64,000 nt of DNA from Acidobacteriota bacterium (GTDB lineage Bacteria > Acidobacteriota > Thermoanaerobaculia > Multivoradales > J023). The position numbers were made by a program, and so were the translations under genes. Under the pieces are notes generated by a model. The model was given only the letters and a program-made list of their open reading frames with translations, had not been told where the DNA came from and ran no database searches. Position 1 is the first letter of the stretch, and each line of letters opens with the position of its first letter. Location of the stretch: NCBI GenBank assembly GCA_029263395.1, contig JAJCXO010000132.1:1-64000 (forward strand). Reading direction: 5' to 3'. Shown in pieces: positions 54,804 to 63,795 of this stretch.

Positions 54804-55994
54804 TCAGCCTAGGGTTGATCCCAAGCGTCCCGATCGCCTGGAAAAGTAGCTTGTCAGACTTCGGGAAGCTGCGATCCACGCGGGGCTCAAGAGCAACGAC
54901 AAGGCGATGGCAGCAACCGTCATCTGGTAAGCGAATTCAGTGATGAGACGGGTCTGCTGACCAACTGCGGCCAGCAAGAAGCTGAACTCACCGATTTGAG
55001 CAAGTAGAGCGCCAGCGTAGAGGCTGTCACCCCATGAATCTCCCAAGGCCCGGAAGATGCCGCCATTGATCAAGGTGTTCGTGACCAGGACCGCACCGAC
55101 CAGAAGAACGATCTTGCCAAAATGCTCGAACACGAACTCCACATCGACGAGTAGGCCGATAGAAACGAAAAAGATCGCCACGAACACAACTCTGAAACTC
55201 TCGAGGCGATGGTGAATCCATTCGGTCTCGCGAGCAGCTCCGACCACCATCCCGGCGACGAAAGCACCCAGGGCGGTTGAAAGCTCAAACAGACCGGTCA
55301 CCAAGGCAAAGCCAAAACACAGAGCAAAAGCGGCAAAAATCTGCAATTCGTGATCTTTGCGCAACTGCTTACCGAGCGGTAACCGCACCCGGTCCGCGAG
55401 AGTCAACCATACAACCAGGGCTAAGATCAGCACGCTCCCGATCGTCTGCAACAAAAGCGTGTGCCCTTGAACTCCGCCACCTCCCAAGATGCCGACGACG
55501 ATCAGCATCGGAACCAGGGCGACATCCTGAGCGAGGATCACGACGAGAACACCCTCTCCGATAGGGCTCTCCAAGAGCCCTCGTTCGCGTAGGTAACTCA
55601 GCACCACCGCGGTGCTGCTCAGGCTAATCGCGAATCCCAGAAGGACAATACGAGCCAGTGGCCAGTCAAGCCAAGTGCCGATCATCGCAATCACAGCCAC
55701 GCTGGCGGCAATCTGGGTCAAGGTTCCCAAAACTGCAATTTTCCATTTGGAGACTAGCTTGCGAGGCGAAACCTCCATACCGATGAAAAAGAGCAGCAAA
55801 ACCACGCCCACGGCCCCCAAACGACTCGCTGTCGCCTCGTCAGTCACTAGGCGGAGTCCGAAGGGGCCCAGCACAATGCCGGCCGCCAGGTAGCCCACTA
55901 CATGCGGTTGGTGAAGCAGCCGCAGCAGCAAACCGACGACCAAGATCACCAGCGTTGCAGCAACCAAAGGCAGCATCATCGGATCGAGGTGCAT
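54804..55994 (-). CDS. Monovalent cation:proton antiporter (CPA2/KefB-type)
   Basis: A 396-residue membrane protein with about 12 spans (LPLVAATLVILVVGLLLRLL at the start). CPA2 hallmarks are HQPHVVGYLAAGIVLGPFGL near residue 30, GFAISLSSTAVVLSYL, ILAQDVALVPMLIVVG and LGAFVAGMVVGAA. It lacks the cytosolic TrkA-N regulatory domain of KefB/KefC, so it may be a Na or K/H exchanger without nucleotide control. First gene of the antiporter-MgtC-lipid kinase group. Confidence 0.9.
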   Translation of the reverse strand: MHLDPMMLPLVAATLVILVVGLLLRLLHQPHVVGYLAAGIVLGPFGLRLVTDEATASRLGAVGVVLLLFFIGMEVSPRKLVSKWKIAVLGTLTQIAASVAVIAMIGTWLDWPLARIVLLGFAISLSSTAVVLSYLRERGLLESPIGEGVLVVILAQDVALVPMLIVVGILGGGGVQGHTLLLQTIGSVLILALVVWLTLADRVRLPLGKQLRKDHELQIFAAFALCFGFALVTGLFELSTALGAFVAGMVVGAARETEWIHHRLESFRVVFVAIFFVSIGLLVDVEFVFEHFGKIVLLVGAVLVTNTLINGGIFRALGDSWGDSLYAGALLAQIGEFSFLLAAVGQQTRLITEFAYQMTVAAIALSLLLSPAWIAASRSLTSYFSRRSGRLGSTLG

Positions 55995-56166
55995 CGTGTT
56001 TCTGGCTCCAAGAGTCAGGAGTGAGACTTCAGCCTCACAGGTAATGCTCTTTCAGTCTTTGACTCGTCTGATTGTACAGCTCGCTCCGACAAGCGCTGGC
56101 TAATTGTTTTCTTTTCTCTCGCCCGGTCAGATTGACGTTGCTGGCTGCTGCCGACATGATGCCTGC

Positions 56167-57453
56167 ATGAAAATCGAAGCCAAGGATCGGGAACGTATTT
56201 GTAGAGCAGCAAGGCTCCTGAAAGAAGCCGAGCGCCCGGTTCGTATCCTCCGGTCGTTGTCTTGGCCGCCTGAGGTCAGGGAACGTTTTTTCGCGAGCGG
56301 AGCGACCCGTCTCCCCGAAGTACAGTACACACCACCGGACTCAGAGGCGGTCATGCCCGCACTCGCTGCTGCCAGGCGTCTGATGTCTAGCGACTCCGTG
56401 GTCGACGTCTGGCTCGAACGGCAAGCGCAGGCCATCGAAGACAGTACGCGGATGCTCGCCGCTGCCGGTACACCGGAGTTTCTCACCTATGGATGTCGGC
56501 TGTACGGCGCGCCAAAGGATCTTCTTCCTGATCGCGACGCGACAACGCTCGATCTAGCCAAGCTCCTCGACTCCAGCTTGGAAGCTGCTTGCCAACTGGA
56601 CCTCGGTGCTCCAGCGCCAGCTTGCCATTTGGCGGATGGCGTAGCACAGCGTATGCGAGAAGCGGTGCAACACCAATTCGGCGATCGAGCGCCGGAAGTT
56701 GCCGTCGTCGACGAACTTTCAGCCAACGCGTTGGCCGGCCCTCGTGCGATTCGCATTCGACGTTCCGCTTGCTTCAGTGACCTCGATATCGACCAACTCA
56801 TCCACCACGAAGCTTATGTCCACGTTGCCACCTCCTTGAACGGCCGCGAACAGAAAGATTTACCGATCCTGGGTGCTGGCCATGCTGGCACCACCCGTAC
56901 CCAAGAAGGCCTGGCGGTCTTCGCTGAGCTGATGAGCGGTACCCTCGACCCTAGCCGGCTGCGCCGCCTGGCAGACCGTGTCCTCGCCATTCAGATGGCG
57001 ATCGAAGGAGCTGACTTCCTCGAGGTTTACCGCTATTTCATCAGCCGCGGGACAGACCCCAATCAGGCGTTTGAGAACGCTCGGCGGGTGTTTCGCGGTG
57101 GCGTGCTCACCGGCGGTGCGCCTTTTACCAAAGATACTGTTTACCTCGGTGGCTTGTTGCGGGTCCATGATTTCTTGCGAGCAGCGGTGGCGGCGGGCCG
57201 CATCGACTGCTTGCGACTGCTGTTTTGCGGCAAGCTTCGCCTGACGGATCTTCCCGCGCTGGGACATCTGATGGCTGCGGGGCTCTGCCGCCCGCCGTTG
57301 TTTCTACCGCCCTGGGCCGAGGATCTCCGCTTCCTGGTTGCGTACCTTTCTTACTCGGCTTTCCTCGATCGGGTGGATCTAGCGGCTTCGGCGGAGACGA
57401 CACGCAACCTACTGGAAGCGACACCCCGAGTCGAGATGAGGCGGACTGAATGA
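56167..57453 (+). CDS. Flavohemoglobin expression-modulating QEGLA motif protein (DUF1704 metallopeptidase-like)
   Basis: A 428-residue protein; the start at 56167 fits the family better than the open-frame start at 56104. The zinc-site pattern HHEAYVHVAT (HExxxH) at about residues 216-224 and the signature TRTQEGLAVFAEL about 35 residues later are diagnostic of the QEGLA/DUF1704 family, relatives of the eukaryotic tubulin tyrosine carboxypeptidase MATCAP. A further conserved FRGG (RRVFRGGVLTGGAPFTKD) is present. Usual length is near 400-450. Probably a metallopeptidase; the bacterial substrate is unknown. Confidence 0.88.
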   Translation: MKIEAKDRERICRAARLLKEAERPVRILRSLSWPPEVRERFFASGATRLPEVQYTPPDSEAVMPALAAARRLMSSDSVVDVWLERQAQAIEDSTRMLAAAGTPEFLTYGCRLYGAPKDLLPDRDATTLDLAKLLDSSLEAACQLDLGAPAPACHLADGVAQRMREAVQHQFGDRAPEVAVVDELSANALAGPRAIRIRRSACFSDLDIDQLIHHEAYVHVATSLNGREQKDLPILGAGHAGTTRTQEGLAVFAELMSGTLDPSRLRRLADRVLAIQMAIEGADFLEVYRYFISRGTDPNQAFENARRVFRGGVLTGGAPFTKDTVYLGGLLRVHDFLRAAVAAGRIDCLRLLFCGKLRLTDLPALGHLMAAGLCRPPLFLPPWAEDLRFLVAYLSYSAFLDRVDLAASAETTRNLLEATPRVEMRRTE

Positions 57454-57540
57454 GACACGCGATATGACTACACCTGCCGGAGACGCAAGACAGTGGCTCA
57501 TGGCCCTGCCCCAACCGAGTCTCCGGCACCGATTTGCAGA

Positions 57541-59748
57541 TCACAGGCGAGGTGTCGGAGCGGCGCCACTCGCCTCGAGCAAATGTCCAGCATAGGGGCC
57601 GGCAGCGCGCACTAGGATCACCGTCTGCAAGTCTCCGACCAGGCTCGCGAGGCGGCGAGAATAAACATCCTCCTCTCCTTGCCGGGCTTCTTGGAGACCG
57701 AGGAAAACTAGGTCCGCATCACGCGACTGCTCGTGGATGAGGTCTTGAATCGTGCCGTTTTCGGGTCGTGGAAACACCGCCGCTTCAGCGTTGATCCGGC
57801 AGCGCTGGATCAACTCGGCTAGGTTCTTTCGCGTCTGCTCGAACGTCAGGGCACTCGAGGCCGCGGACTTGACCGAGATCTTGACTCCCGCCCATTCCGG
57901 GTTGAGCGATAGTAGGTGGGCAAACAGCAGCAGCATGTCACCGTTGCTCTGCAGCCCGCCCCACCATATGTCCATCCGCCTGAGAGTCGACCACCGCCGC
58001 GGCGCGACGCGGCACAGGATCGTCGACTTACCGAGCCGGGCCGCCCGGCGCACGATCCGTAGCTGTGCAATTCTGCGTTCGGGTTTTTCACTCCACCCCA
58101 GCATCAGGGTATTGGAGGTGATGCCGGCGATGCCATTGGCCTGGCAGACCCCCAGGACACCGCTCTCGAAGTCCGGTACAACTTCGGTCTCGGCGAAAGC
58201 GACCAAACCCTCGGCATCGAGAAACTCGTCGGTCTGGCGGGTTTGCTCGCGGCTCCGTTCGGCCAATTCCTCGAGATCGCCGACCACCAACTGACAGATG
58301 GTGAGGATACCCCGGTTCTGATTCAGCCAGCCGGCGAAGCGCACCAGGGCGATGCGCTTGCGGGCGTCGCCAGCAAATAGCAGGATGTGAGGCCGCCAGT
58401 TGCGCGGGTCGACCGGCAGCTCCCGCAGCTTGAGCAGCGTCGTACGCGCCAGCGACATCAGGGCACCGTAACGCATGTCGCCCCAGGCGGCATCAAGCGA
58501 GCGCCGACGCAGGGCGGCGTAGATCAGTACTTCGACGACTACCGCCACCATCGCGGCGTAGGGGTTGATCAGCCACATCACCCACAAGCAGCCGCCGGCG
58601 CCAGCCAGCGAAACGATCCACGGCACACGAATCGTCGGCCGGTAGGACGGCGCGCCGCTCAACTGCTCGAGACCAGCAACCAGGTTGATCATGCCGTAAG
58701 CGGTGAGGAAGAACATAGTCAGCACCGGGGCCACCGTATTGAGGTCGCCGAGCCCGACGGCGATGAGCGCTACCCCGGCAGAGATCAGATGCGGCACATT
58801 CTTGCCGAGCTTCGATCTCCGCCAAGCGGCGGGCGGCCGCGGCAACACCCGATCCTCGATCAACGCCTCGAGAGTGCGTGGCGCCCCCAGGATGCTGCCC
58901 AGTGCCGAAGACAGGATGGCGCCCAGGAGACCCGGGAGGATCAACCACGAGACCGCCGCAACCTCGAACCAGATGAGATTGTTGTTGACCAGCGTCTCAG
59001 GCTGTACCGCCGAGGCCAGGGCGACCGGTACGGTCAAGTAAACGAAAAAACCGGTGCCGACCGCCAGCAGCGTTCCGATCGGGATGCTCTTTTTGGGATC
59101 CTTCAGATCCCCCGACAGGCTGACTCCGGCCATCAACCCGGTGACCGCCGGAAAGAACACTGCGAAGACCGTCCAGAAGCCCTCGCCGCCACCAGCGCCT
59201 TGCCACAGTTGTAAGGTGTCGGACGCCCGCGATGTCGTGCCGGCGAACAGTGAGACGAGGGCCAGGCCGATGAAAACCATGACCGGAATCTGGAGTTTGA
59301 GCGCTAGTCCGGTGCTGCGGCCGGCGACCGCCGAGACCAGGATAATGGTTGCTGCCGCGGTCGTCCGCATAGGGATCCCGGGCCAGAATAGCTGCAGGCT
59401 CTCGACCAGCCCGAAAGCGTAGAGAGTTACAGAAAAAGTCTGAGCGAGGAAGAGCGGCACACCGATCGCGCCGCCGATCTCGAGACCCAGGGAACGGGAG
59501 ATCATGTAGTAGGCACCGCCGGCGCCTACTTGCATATTGGTCGCAACGGCGGATACCGAAAGCGCCGTCGAGACAGTGATCGCATGCGCTAGCAGGATGA
59601 TAGCCAGGGCCGGCACCAGTCCGACGTTGCCCACCACCCAGCCGGTGCGCAGGAACAGAACCACGCCCAAAATAGTGAGAATCGACGGCGTGTAGACACC
59701 GAGGAAAGTGCCCAGGTTGGGCTTGCTCGAGGTCGAGGCTGAGTTCAT
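57541..59748 (-). CDS. Cation-chloride cotransporter-like amino acid/ion permease (APC superfamily)
   Basis: A 735-residue membrane protein from the ATG at 59748 (an upstream in-frame ATG at 59823 adds a non-family extension). Twelve spans begin with LGVYTPSILTILGVVLFLRTGW, the signature of the SLC12/CCC family, and include GAGGAYYMISRSLGLEIGGA and FFPAVTGLMAGVSLSGDLKDP. The C-terminal 280 residues are a soluble regulatory domain with USP-like alternation (PHILLFAGDARKRIALVRFA, DADLVFLGLQEARQGE). Bacterial CCC homologues probably move K or Na with chloride, or amino acids; substrate uncertain. Confidence 0.88.
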   Translation of the reverse strand: MNSASTSSKPNLGTFLGVYTPSILTILGVVLFLRTGWVVGNVGLVPALAIILLAHAITVSTALSVSAVATNMQVGAGGAYYMISRSLGLEIGGAIGVPLFLAQTFSVTLYAFGLVESLQLFWPGIPMRTTAAATIILVSAVAGRSTGLALKLQIPVMVFIGLALVSLFAGTTSRASDTLQLWQGAGGGEGFWTVFAVFFPAVTGLMAGVSLSGDLKDPKKSIPIGTLLAVGTGFFVYLTVPVALASAVQPETLVNNNLIWFEVAAVSWLILPGLLGAILSSALGSILGAPRTLEALIEDRVLPRPPAAWRRSKLGKNVPHLISAGVALIAVGLGDLNTVAPVLTMFFLTAYGMINLVAGLEQLSGAPSYRPTIRVPWIVSLAGAGGCLWVMWLINPYAAMVAVVVEVLIYAALRRRSLDAAWGDMRYGALMSLARTTLLKLRELPVDPRNWRPHILLFAGDARKRIALVRFAGWLNQNRGILTICQLVVGDLEELAERSREQTRQTDEFLDAEGLVAFAETEVVPDFESGVLGVCQANGIAGITSNTLMLGWSEKPERRIAQLRIVRRAARLGKSTILCRVAPRRWSTLRRMDIWWGGLQSNGDMLLLFAHLLSLNPEWAGVKISVKSAASSALTFEQTRKNLAELIQRCRINAEAAVFPRPENGTIQDLIHEQSRDADLVFLGLQEARQGEEDVYSRRLASLVGDLQTVILVRAAGPYAGHLLEASGAAPTPRL

Positions 59749-60027
59749 GACGCCATAGTAGCGGATACTGAGTCTCGACCGTTGAAGCCGGGGCAAGCGA
59801 GTATACTGACTGAGTATGCCCAACCAGAATCTTCGAAAACAATCTGAAGCTCATACGCGTGCTTGGGTAGCCTCAAAGGCTACTTTGGTTCCTCGGTTTG
59901 GCGCTGCTGGTGTGGTCTCAGCCCATCTGCACACAGCTCCAGAAGTTGCCGGGAGCTGCCGAAATCGGGCCTCTTTTCGGCAATCTAGTATCGCCGGAAA
60001 GCGCGTTGCGAGGTCTCTGGACAGGGC

Positions 60028-61395
60028 ATGATGCAAACCGCGAGTGAGCGCCCGTGGGAAGAGCTCGGACGGATTGTAGAAGCGCGCGATGCCGACGCGC
60101 TGCTGCAATTCTTCGACACCCTGCCACAGAACGAGGCAGCCCGCGCCCTCTCACGGCTACCTGACCGGCGGCAGGCTGAAGTCCTGGCGATGCTTGGCCA
60201 TGAAGAAGCTGCCGAACTCGTCGACGGGCTGGCGATCGCCCAGGCTGCCCATCTGATCGAGGAACTACCGGCGGCTGAGGCAGCGGCGATCCTCCACGAG
60301 CTGCCGAGCAACGAACAAGCCGACCTGCTGCAGGAGATCCACCACCCAGAGGCAGAAGAGATCCTCAGCGCCATGGATCCTGGCGAGGCGAGCAACGTCC
60401 GGCAGTTGGTGTCGTACCTACCGACCGTAGCAGGTGGCCTGATGGCCACCGAATACCTCGCTTTCTCCGCCGACGCCACCGTCGAAGAAGTGGTCGAGGA
60501 CTTCCGGCGAAACGCGGAGCGTTACGTCGACTACGAAGTCCAATATGTCTACGTCATCGACGCCGAAGGACGATTGGCCGGAGTGCTGCAGCTGCGCGAC
60601 CTGCTGTTGGGCCGTGGACCGACGAGCCTCAGAGAGTTGATGATCCGCGAGCCCCTCTCGCTCCAGGAGCTCGCCGATCTCGAAGAGATCCAGCACGTCT
60701 TCGAGTCGCACGCATTTTTTGGCTTGCCGGTTGTTGATGCCAAGGGCCGGATGCTGGGCCTCATTCGGCGTAGTGATGTGATGGCAGCTCTGGCGGAGCG
60801 CGCCGACAGCGCCTATCGCAAATCTCAAGGTATCGTCGGCGGCGAGGAGCTGCGCTCGATGTCGGTCTGGGAACGTTCGCGTCGGCGGCTGTCTTGGCTG
60901 TCGATCAACATCGTTCTCAACATCATCGCCGCCAGCGTCATCGCCTACTACCAGGAGACGCTCGCCGCGGTGATCGTGCTGGCTGCCTTTCTGCCGATTA
61001 TTTCCGACATGAGTGGATGCTCGGGTAATCAAGCAGTGGCGGTGTCGATGCGTGAGCTGACGATGGGGCTGGTACATCCGCGCGAGGTGTTGCGCACGCT
61101 TTGGAGCGAGCTCGGCGTCGGCTTGATCAACGGATTAACCCTCGGCACTCTGCTCGGCGTCCTGGCCTGGCTGTGGCAAGACAACGTTTATATCGGCCTG
61201 GTGGTGGGCGGGGCGTTAGCGCTGAACACTGTGATTGCAGTCTCTCTCGGGGGTATCGTGCCGCTCCTGGTAAGGCGCCTCGGATTTGATCCCGCATTGG
61301 CGTCGAGCCCGATCTTGACGACCGTCACTGACCTCTGCGGCTTCTTTCTCACCCTGAGTTTCGCCACGGCTATGTTGTCGAGACTGGCAACTTGA
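60028..61395 (+). CDS. mgtE: Magnesium transporter MgtE
   Basis: A 455-residue protein with standard MgtE layout. The N-terminal superhelix of acidic helical repeats spans about 10-135 (NEAARALSRLPDRRQAEVLA, LPSNEQADLLQEIHHPEAEE). A CBS pair lies at about 140-265 (YVYVIDAEGRLAGVLQLRDL, FGLPVVDAKGRMLGLIRRSD). Then come a connecting helix and five C-terminal spans with the pore segment PIISDMSGCSGNQAVAVSMR (usually GNAGNQ). It moves Mg inward under control of cytosolic Mg sensed by the N and CBS domains. The diadenylate cyclase gene starts 34 bp after its stop, so the two are probably one operon. Confidence 0.95.
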   Translation: MMQTASERPWEELGRIVEARDADALLQFFDTLPQNEAARALSRLPDRRQAEVLAMLGHEEAAELVDGLAIAQAAHLIEELPAAEAAAILHELPSNEQADLLQEIHHPEAEEILSAMDPGEASNVRQLVSYLPTVAGGLMATEYLAFSADATVEEVVEDFRRNAERYVDYEVQYVYVIDAEGRLAGVLQLRDLLLGRGPTSLRELMIREPLSLQELADLEEIQHVFESHAFFGLPVVDAKGRMLGLIRRSDVMAALAERADSAYRKSQGIVGGEELRSMSVWERSRRRLSWLSINIVLNIIAASVIAYYQETLAAVIVLAAFLPIISDMSGCSGNQAVAVSMRELTMGLVHPREVLRTLWSELGVGLINGLTLGTLLGVLAWLWQDNVYIGLVVGGALALNTVIAVSLGGIVPLLVRRLGFDPALASSPILTTVTDLCGFFLTLSFATAMLSRLAT

Positions 61396-61429
61396 GGGAC
61401 TGTCCGCTGCTCAAGGAGGCGCCCTGGGA

Positions 61430-62566
61430 ATGATTCTCGACCTACTCCCTTCGATCCGTTGGACCGACGTTCTCGACGTCGCATTGGTTGCAGTATTTCT
61501 TTTTGCGGCCTTCGCCTGGCTGCGACAAACCCGTTCTCGCATGGCTTTGCTCGGCGTGCTGTTGCTGAGCGGGGTCTACTTGGCAGCCCGTCAGCTCGAG
61601 TTGCAACTCACCGTGTGGTTGTTACAGGGATTCTTCACCGTCCTGGTTTTTGTGCTCGTCGTCGTCTTCCAGGAAGACCTGCGCCGAATCTTCGAGCAGA
61701 TCGCCGTGTGGGGCTTACGTCGGCGGGTTCCAGTACTGCCGCCTGACGATGTCGAGACGTTGGTCCAGACCATTGCCGAGCAGATCCGCCGACGGGAAGG
61801 AGCGCTCTACATCATTCCTGGTCGGAGTCCGCTCGATCGCCATCTCGACGGTGGCATCGACATCGACGCCGAGATCAGTTCGGATCTACTGCTGAGCCTG
61901 TTCGATCCGCACTCCCCCGGGCACGACGGCGCAGCCACCCTTGCCGGTTCTAGGGTCAAGCAGTTCGCACTGCATTTGCCACTGTCTACTCAGAATATCA
62001 CCGGTGGTACCCGGCACGCGGCAGCCCTCGGCCTCACTGAACGCAGCGACGCCCTCTGCATCGTGGTTTCGGAGGAACGCGGCGTCGTCTCGGTGGCTCG
62101 TGACAGCGAAATGCGCCAGCTCGAATCGCCCACCGCCCTCGCTGGTGAAATTCGCGAATTCATGAATGCGGTGGCGTTGGAAGGCGCATCCAAAGCCGGT
62201 TGGCGAAATGTTCTCAAACGCTGGCCGGAAGCTGCTGGCGCCTTGGTCACGGCGGCGGTTCTGTGGTTTTTCTTGGTCCCGGGTTCGGACATCATCGAGG
62301 TCAAGAGAGAGGTACCAGTGGTGGTCGACAACCTACCGGCCGGCTACCAGCTCACCGGCGTCGAGCCAGCGGTCGTCGAAGTCACTTTCAACGCTCCAAG
62401 ACGGCAAATCCCCGACGATCCGGAGGCCTTTCGACTGCGGATCGATGCTTTGCTCGTCGAGCTTGGGCGACGCACTTTTCGCGTCTCTCCCGCCCAGGTC
62501 GAGCACCCTCCGGGGATCGTGGTGGTCGACGTCCAACCGCAGCGCGTGCGCGTTTCCGTCGAATAG
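61430..62566 (+). CDS. Fusion of CdaA-type diadenylate cyclase and YbbR/CdaR-like domain
   Basis: A 378-residue membrane protein. Three N-terminal spans (VLDVALVAVFLFAAFAWL, MALLGVLLLSGVYLAA, FFTVLVFVLVVVFQ) precede a DAC domain at about 85-245. This has Asp166 in the GHDGAA motif and GTRHAAALG at 193-201, where the usual RHR reads Arg195-His196-Ala197. A fourth span follows (ALVTAAVLWFFLVPG, about 267-284). The end is an extracytoplasmic YbbR-like repeat (EVPVVVDNLPAGYQL, VEVTFNAPRRQI, VQPQRVRVSVE). In Firmicutes CdaA and its regulator CdaR are separate adjacent genes; here they are one chain. It should make c-di-AMP from ATP, with activity dependent on the altered motif. Confidence 0.88.
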   Translation: MILDLLPSIRWTDVLDVALVAVFLFAAFAWLRQTRSRMALLGVLLLSGVYLAARQLELQLTVWLLQGFFTVLVFVLVVVFQEDLRRIFEQIAVWGLRRRVPVLPPDDVETLVQTIAEQIRRREGALYIIPGRSPLDRHLDGGIDIDAEISSDLLLSLFDPHSPGHDGAATLAGSRVKQFALHLPLSTQNITGGTRHAAALGLTERSDALCIVVSEERGVVSVARDSEMRQLESPTALAGEIREFMNAVALEGASKAGWRNVLKRWPEAAGALVTAAVLWFFLVPGSDIIEVKREVPVVVDNLPAGYQLTGVEPAVVEVTFNAPRRQIPDDPEAFRLRIDALLVELGRRTFRVSPAQVEHPPGIVVVDVQPQRVRVSVE

Positions 62567-62718
62567 AGCTGTTGCATGGAGTCCATGTTTCAAAGAGCTC
62601 CTCCGTTGCCAGCTGTTCAGCGCCTTTCATCAACGGCACCGAGCTGAAGTCTCGTGAGCTCGAGGCCTCTCCTATAAGCTCGCTCCAGTTCAAAACTCGA
62701 TGGTCCAGGAGTTCAGAG

Positions 62719-63795
62719 ATGACGCTTTTTATCGTTTCCGTTGCCGTTGTACTCGTGGTGTCGGCGTTTTGCTCGCTGAGTGAGGCAGCGCTCTACTCCA
62801 TCCGGATGCCGTACGTTCGGCAACTGGTCGAGAAGGGATCTCCTGCGGGTAAGATTCTAGAGGGCTTCAAACGCAACATGGAGCGACCGATCACGGCAAT
62901 TCTGATTGTCAACACGGTCGCCAATACGGCCGGCGCTGCGGTCGCTGGCGCTCAGGCGCGCCTGCTTTTCGGCGAGGCCGCGCTGCTCTGGTTCTCGGCC
63001 ATCTTCACCCTCGCGGTTCTGATGCTCTCTGAGATCCTGCCAAAGATCGCCGGAGTGACCTACCGCCGTACTGTGGCCAAGGCGATCAGCCTGCCCCTCG
63101 ATGTCGTGATCCGAATGCTCACACCGCTGGTATGGCTCAGCCGCCAGGCGGCCCGGATTCTCGGGACCAACGAAGAGCAGGCCCTCGCCCCAGAGGCAGA
63201 GGTCCATCAAATCGCCACCCTGAGCGCTGAAGAGGGGAGCATCCTTCCCATCGAGGCGGCGTTGGTCAAAAACGTCCTAGAGCTCAACGACGTCAAAGCG
63301 CGAGAAATCATGACTCCACGCACCGTCGTCTTCAAGCTCGCAGCAGAGAGCACAGTGCGTGACGTCTTGGACCAGGTCACCGTGAGCGCACACTCGCGGA
63401 TCCCAATTTACACCGACGGCCACATGGAGAAGTTGAGTGGCTGGGTGCTGAAAAGTGACATTCTGACCCGTTTGGTCAAAGAAGACTTCGATATCAAGCT
63501 CGCAGCGCTGGCGAAGCCACTCGGCTTCGTGCCCGAGGCCGCTCCAGGCCACCAATTGTTGGGTGAATTCTTGAAGCGACGCACCCACATTCTCGCCGTA
63601 GTGGACGAGTATGGTGGAGTTGCAGGACTCGTGACATTGGAAGACGTGATGGAGTCTCTACTCGGCGAGGAGATTGTTGACGAAACGGACGATATCGTCG
63701 ATTTCCAAGAGGAAGCGCGCCAACAGAATCAAACGAGACTCACTCTACAAGAACCTGAGTCAGGAACCCAGGATACGGGCAGCCAGGAGAAATGA
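62719..63795 (+). CDS. CNNM/CorC-type (DUF21 + CBS) membrane transporter
   Basis: A 358-residue protein. The ATG at 62719 follows GGAG with good spacing and directly opens the first span (LFIVSVAVVLVVSAFCSLSE), so the longer open frame back to 62200 is not used. The DUF21 domain occupies about 1-190 (FCSLSEAALYSIR, LIVNTVANTAGAAVAGA, AVLMLSEILPKI). The CBS pair spans about 200-325 (REIMTPRTVVFKL, HILAVVDEYGGVAGLVTLED). The C-terminal CorC_HlyC domain of hemolysin-type members is missing. Probably Mg export or homeostasis, fitting mgtE close by. Confidence 0.9.
   Translation: MTLFIVSVAVVLVVSAFCSLSEAALYSIRMPYVRQLVEKGSPAGKILEGFKRNMERPITAILIVNTVANTAGAAVAGAQARLLFGEAALLWFSAIFTLAVLMLSEILPKIAGVTYRRTVAKAISLPLDVVIRMLTPLVWLSRQAARILGTNEEQALAPEAEVHQIATLSAEEGSILPIEAALVKNVLELNDVKAREIMTPRTVVFKLAAESTVRDVLDQVTVSAHSRIPIYTDGHMEKLSGWVLKSDILTRLVKEDFDIKLAALAKPLGFVPEAAPGHQLLGEFLKRRTHILAVVDEYGGVAGLVTLEDVMESLLGEEIVDETDDIVDFQEEARQQNQTRLTLQEPESGTQDTGSQEK

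Noticed and set aside
62200-62718. Long N-terminal extension of the CNNM-like gene
   Set aside because: It overlaps the diadenylate cyclase gene in another frame. The ATG at 62719 has a ribosome site and opens the first membrane span.
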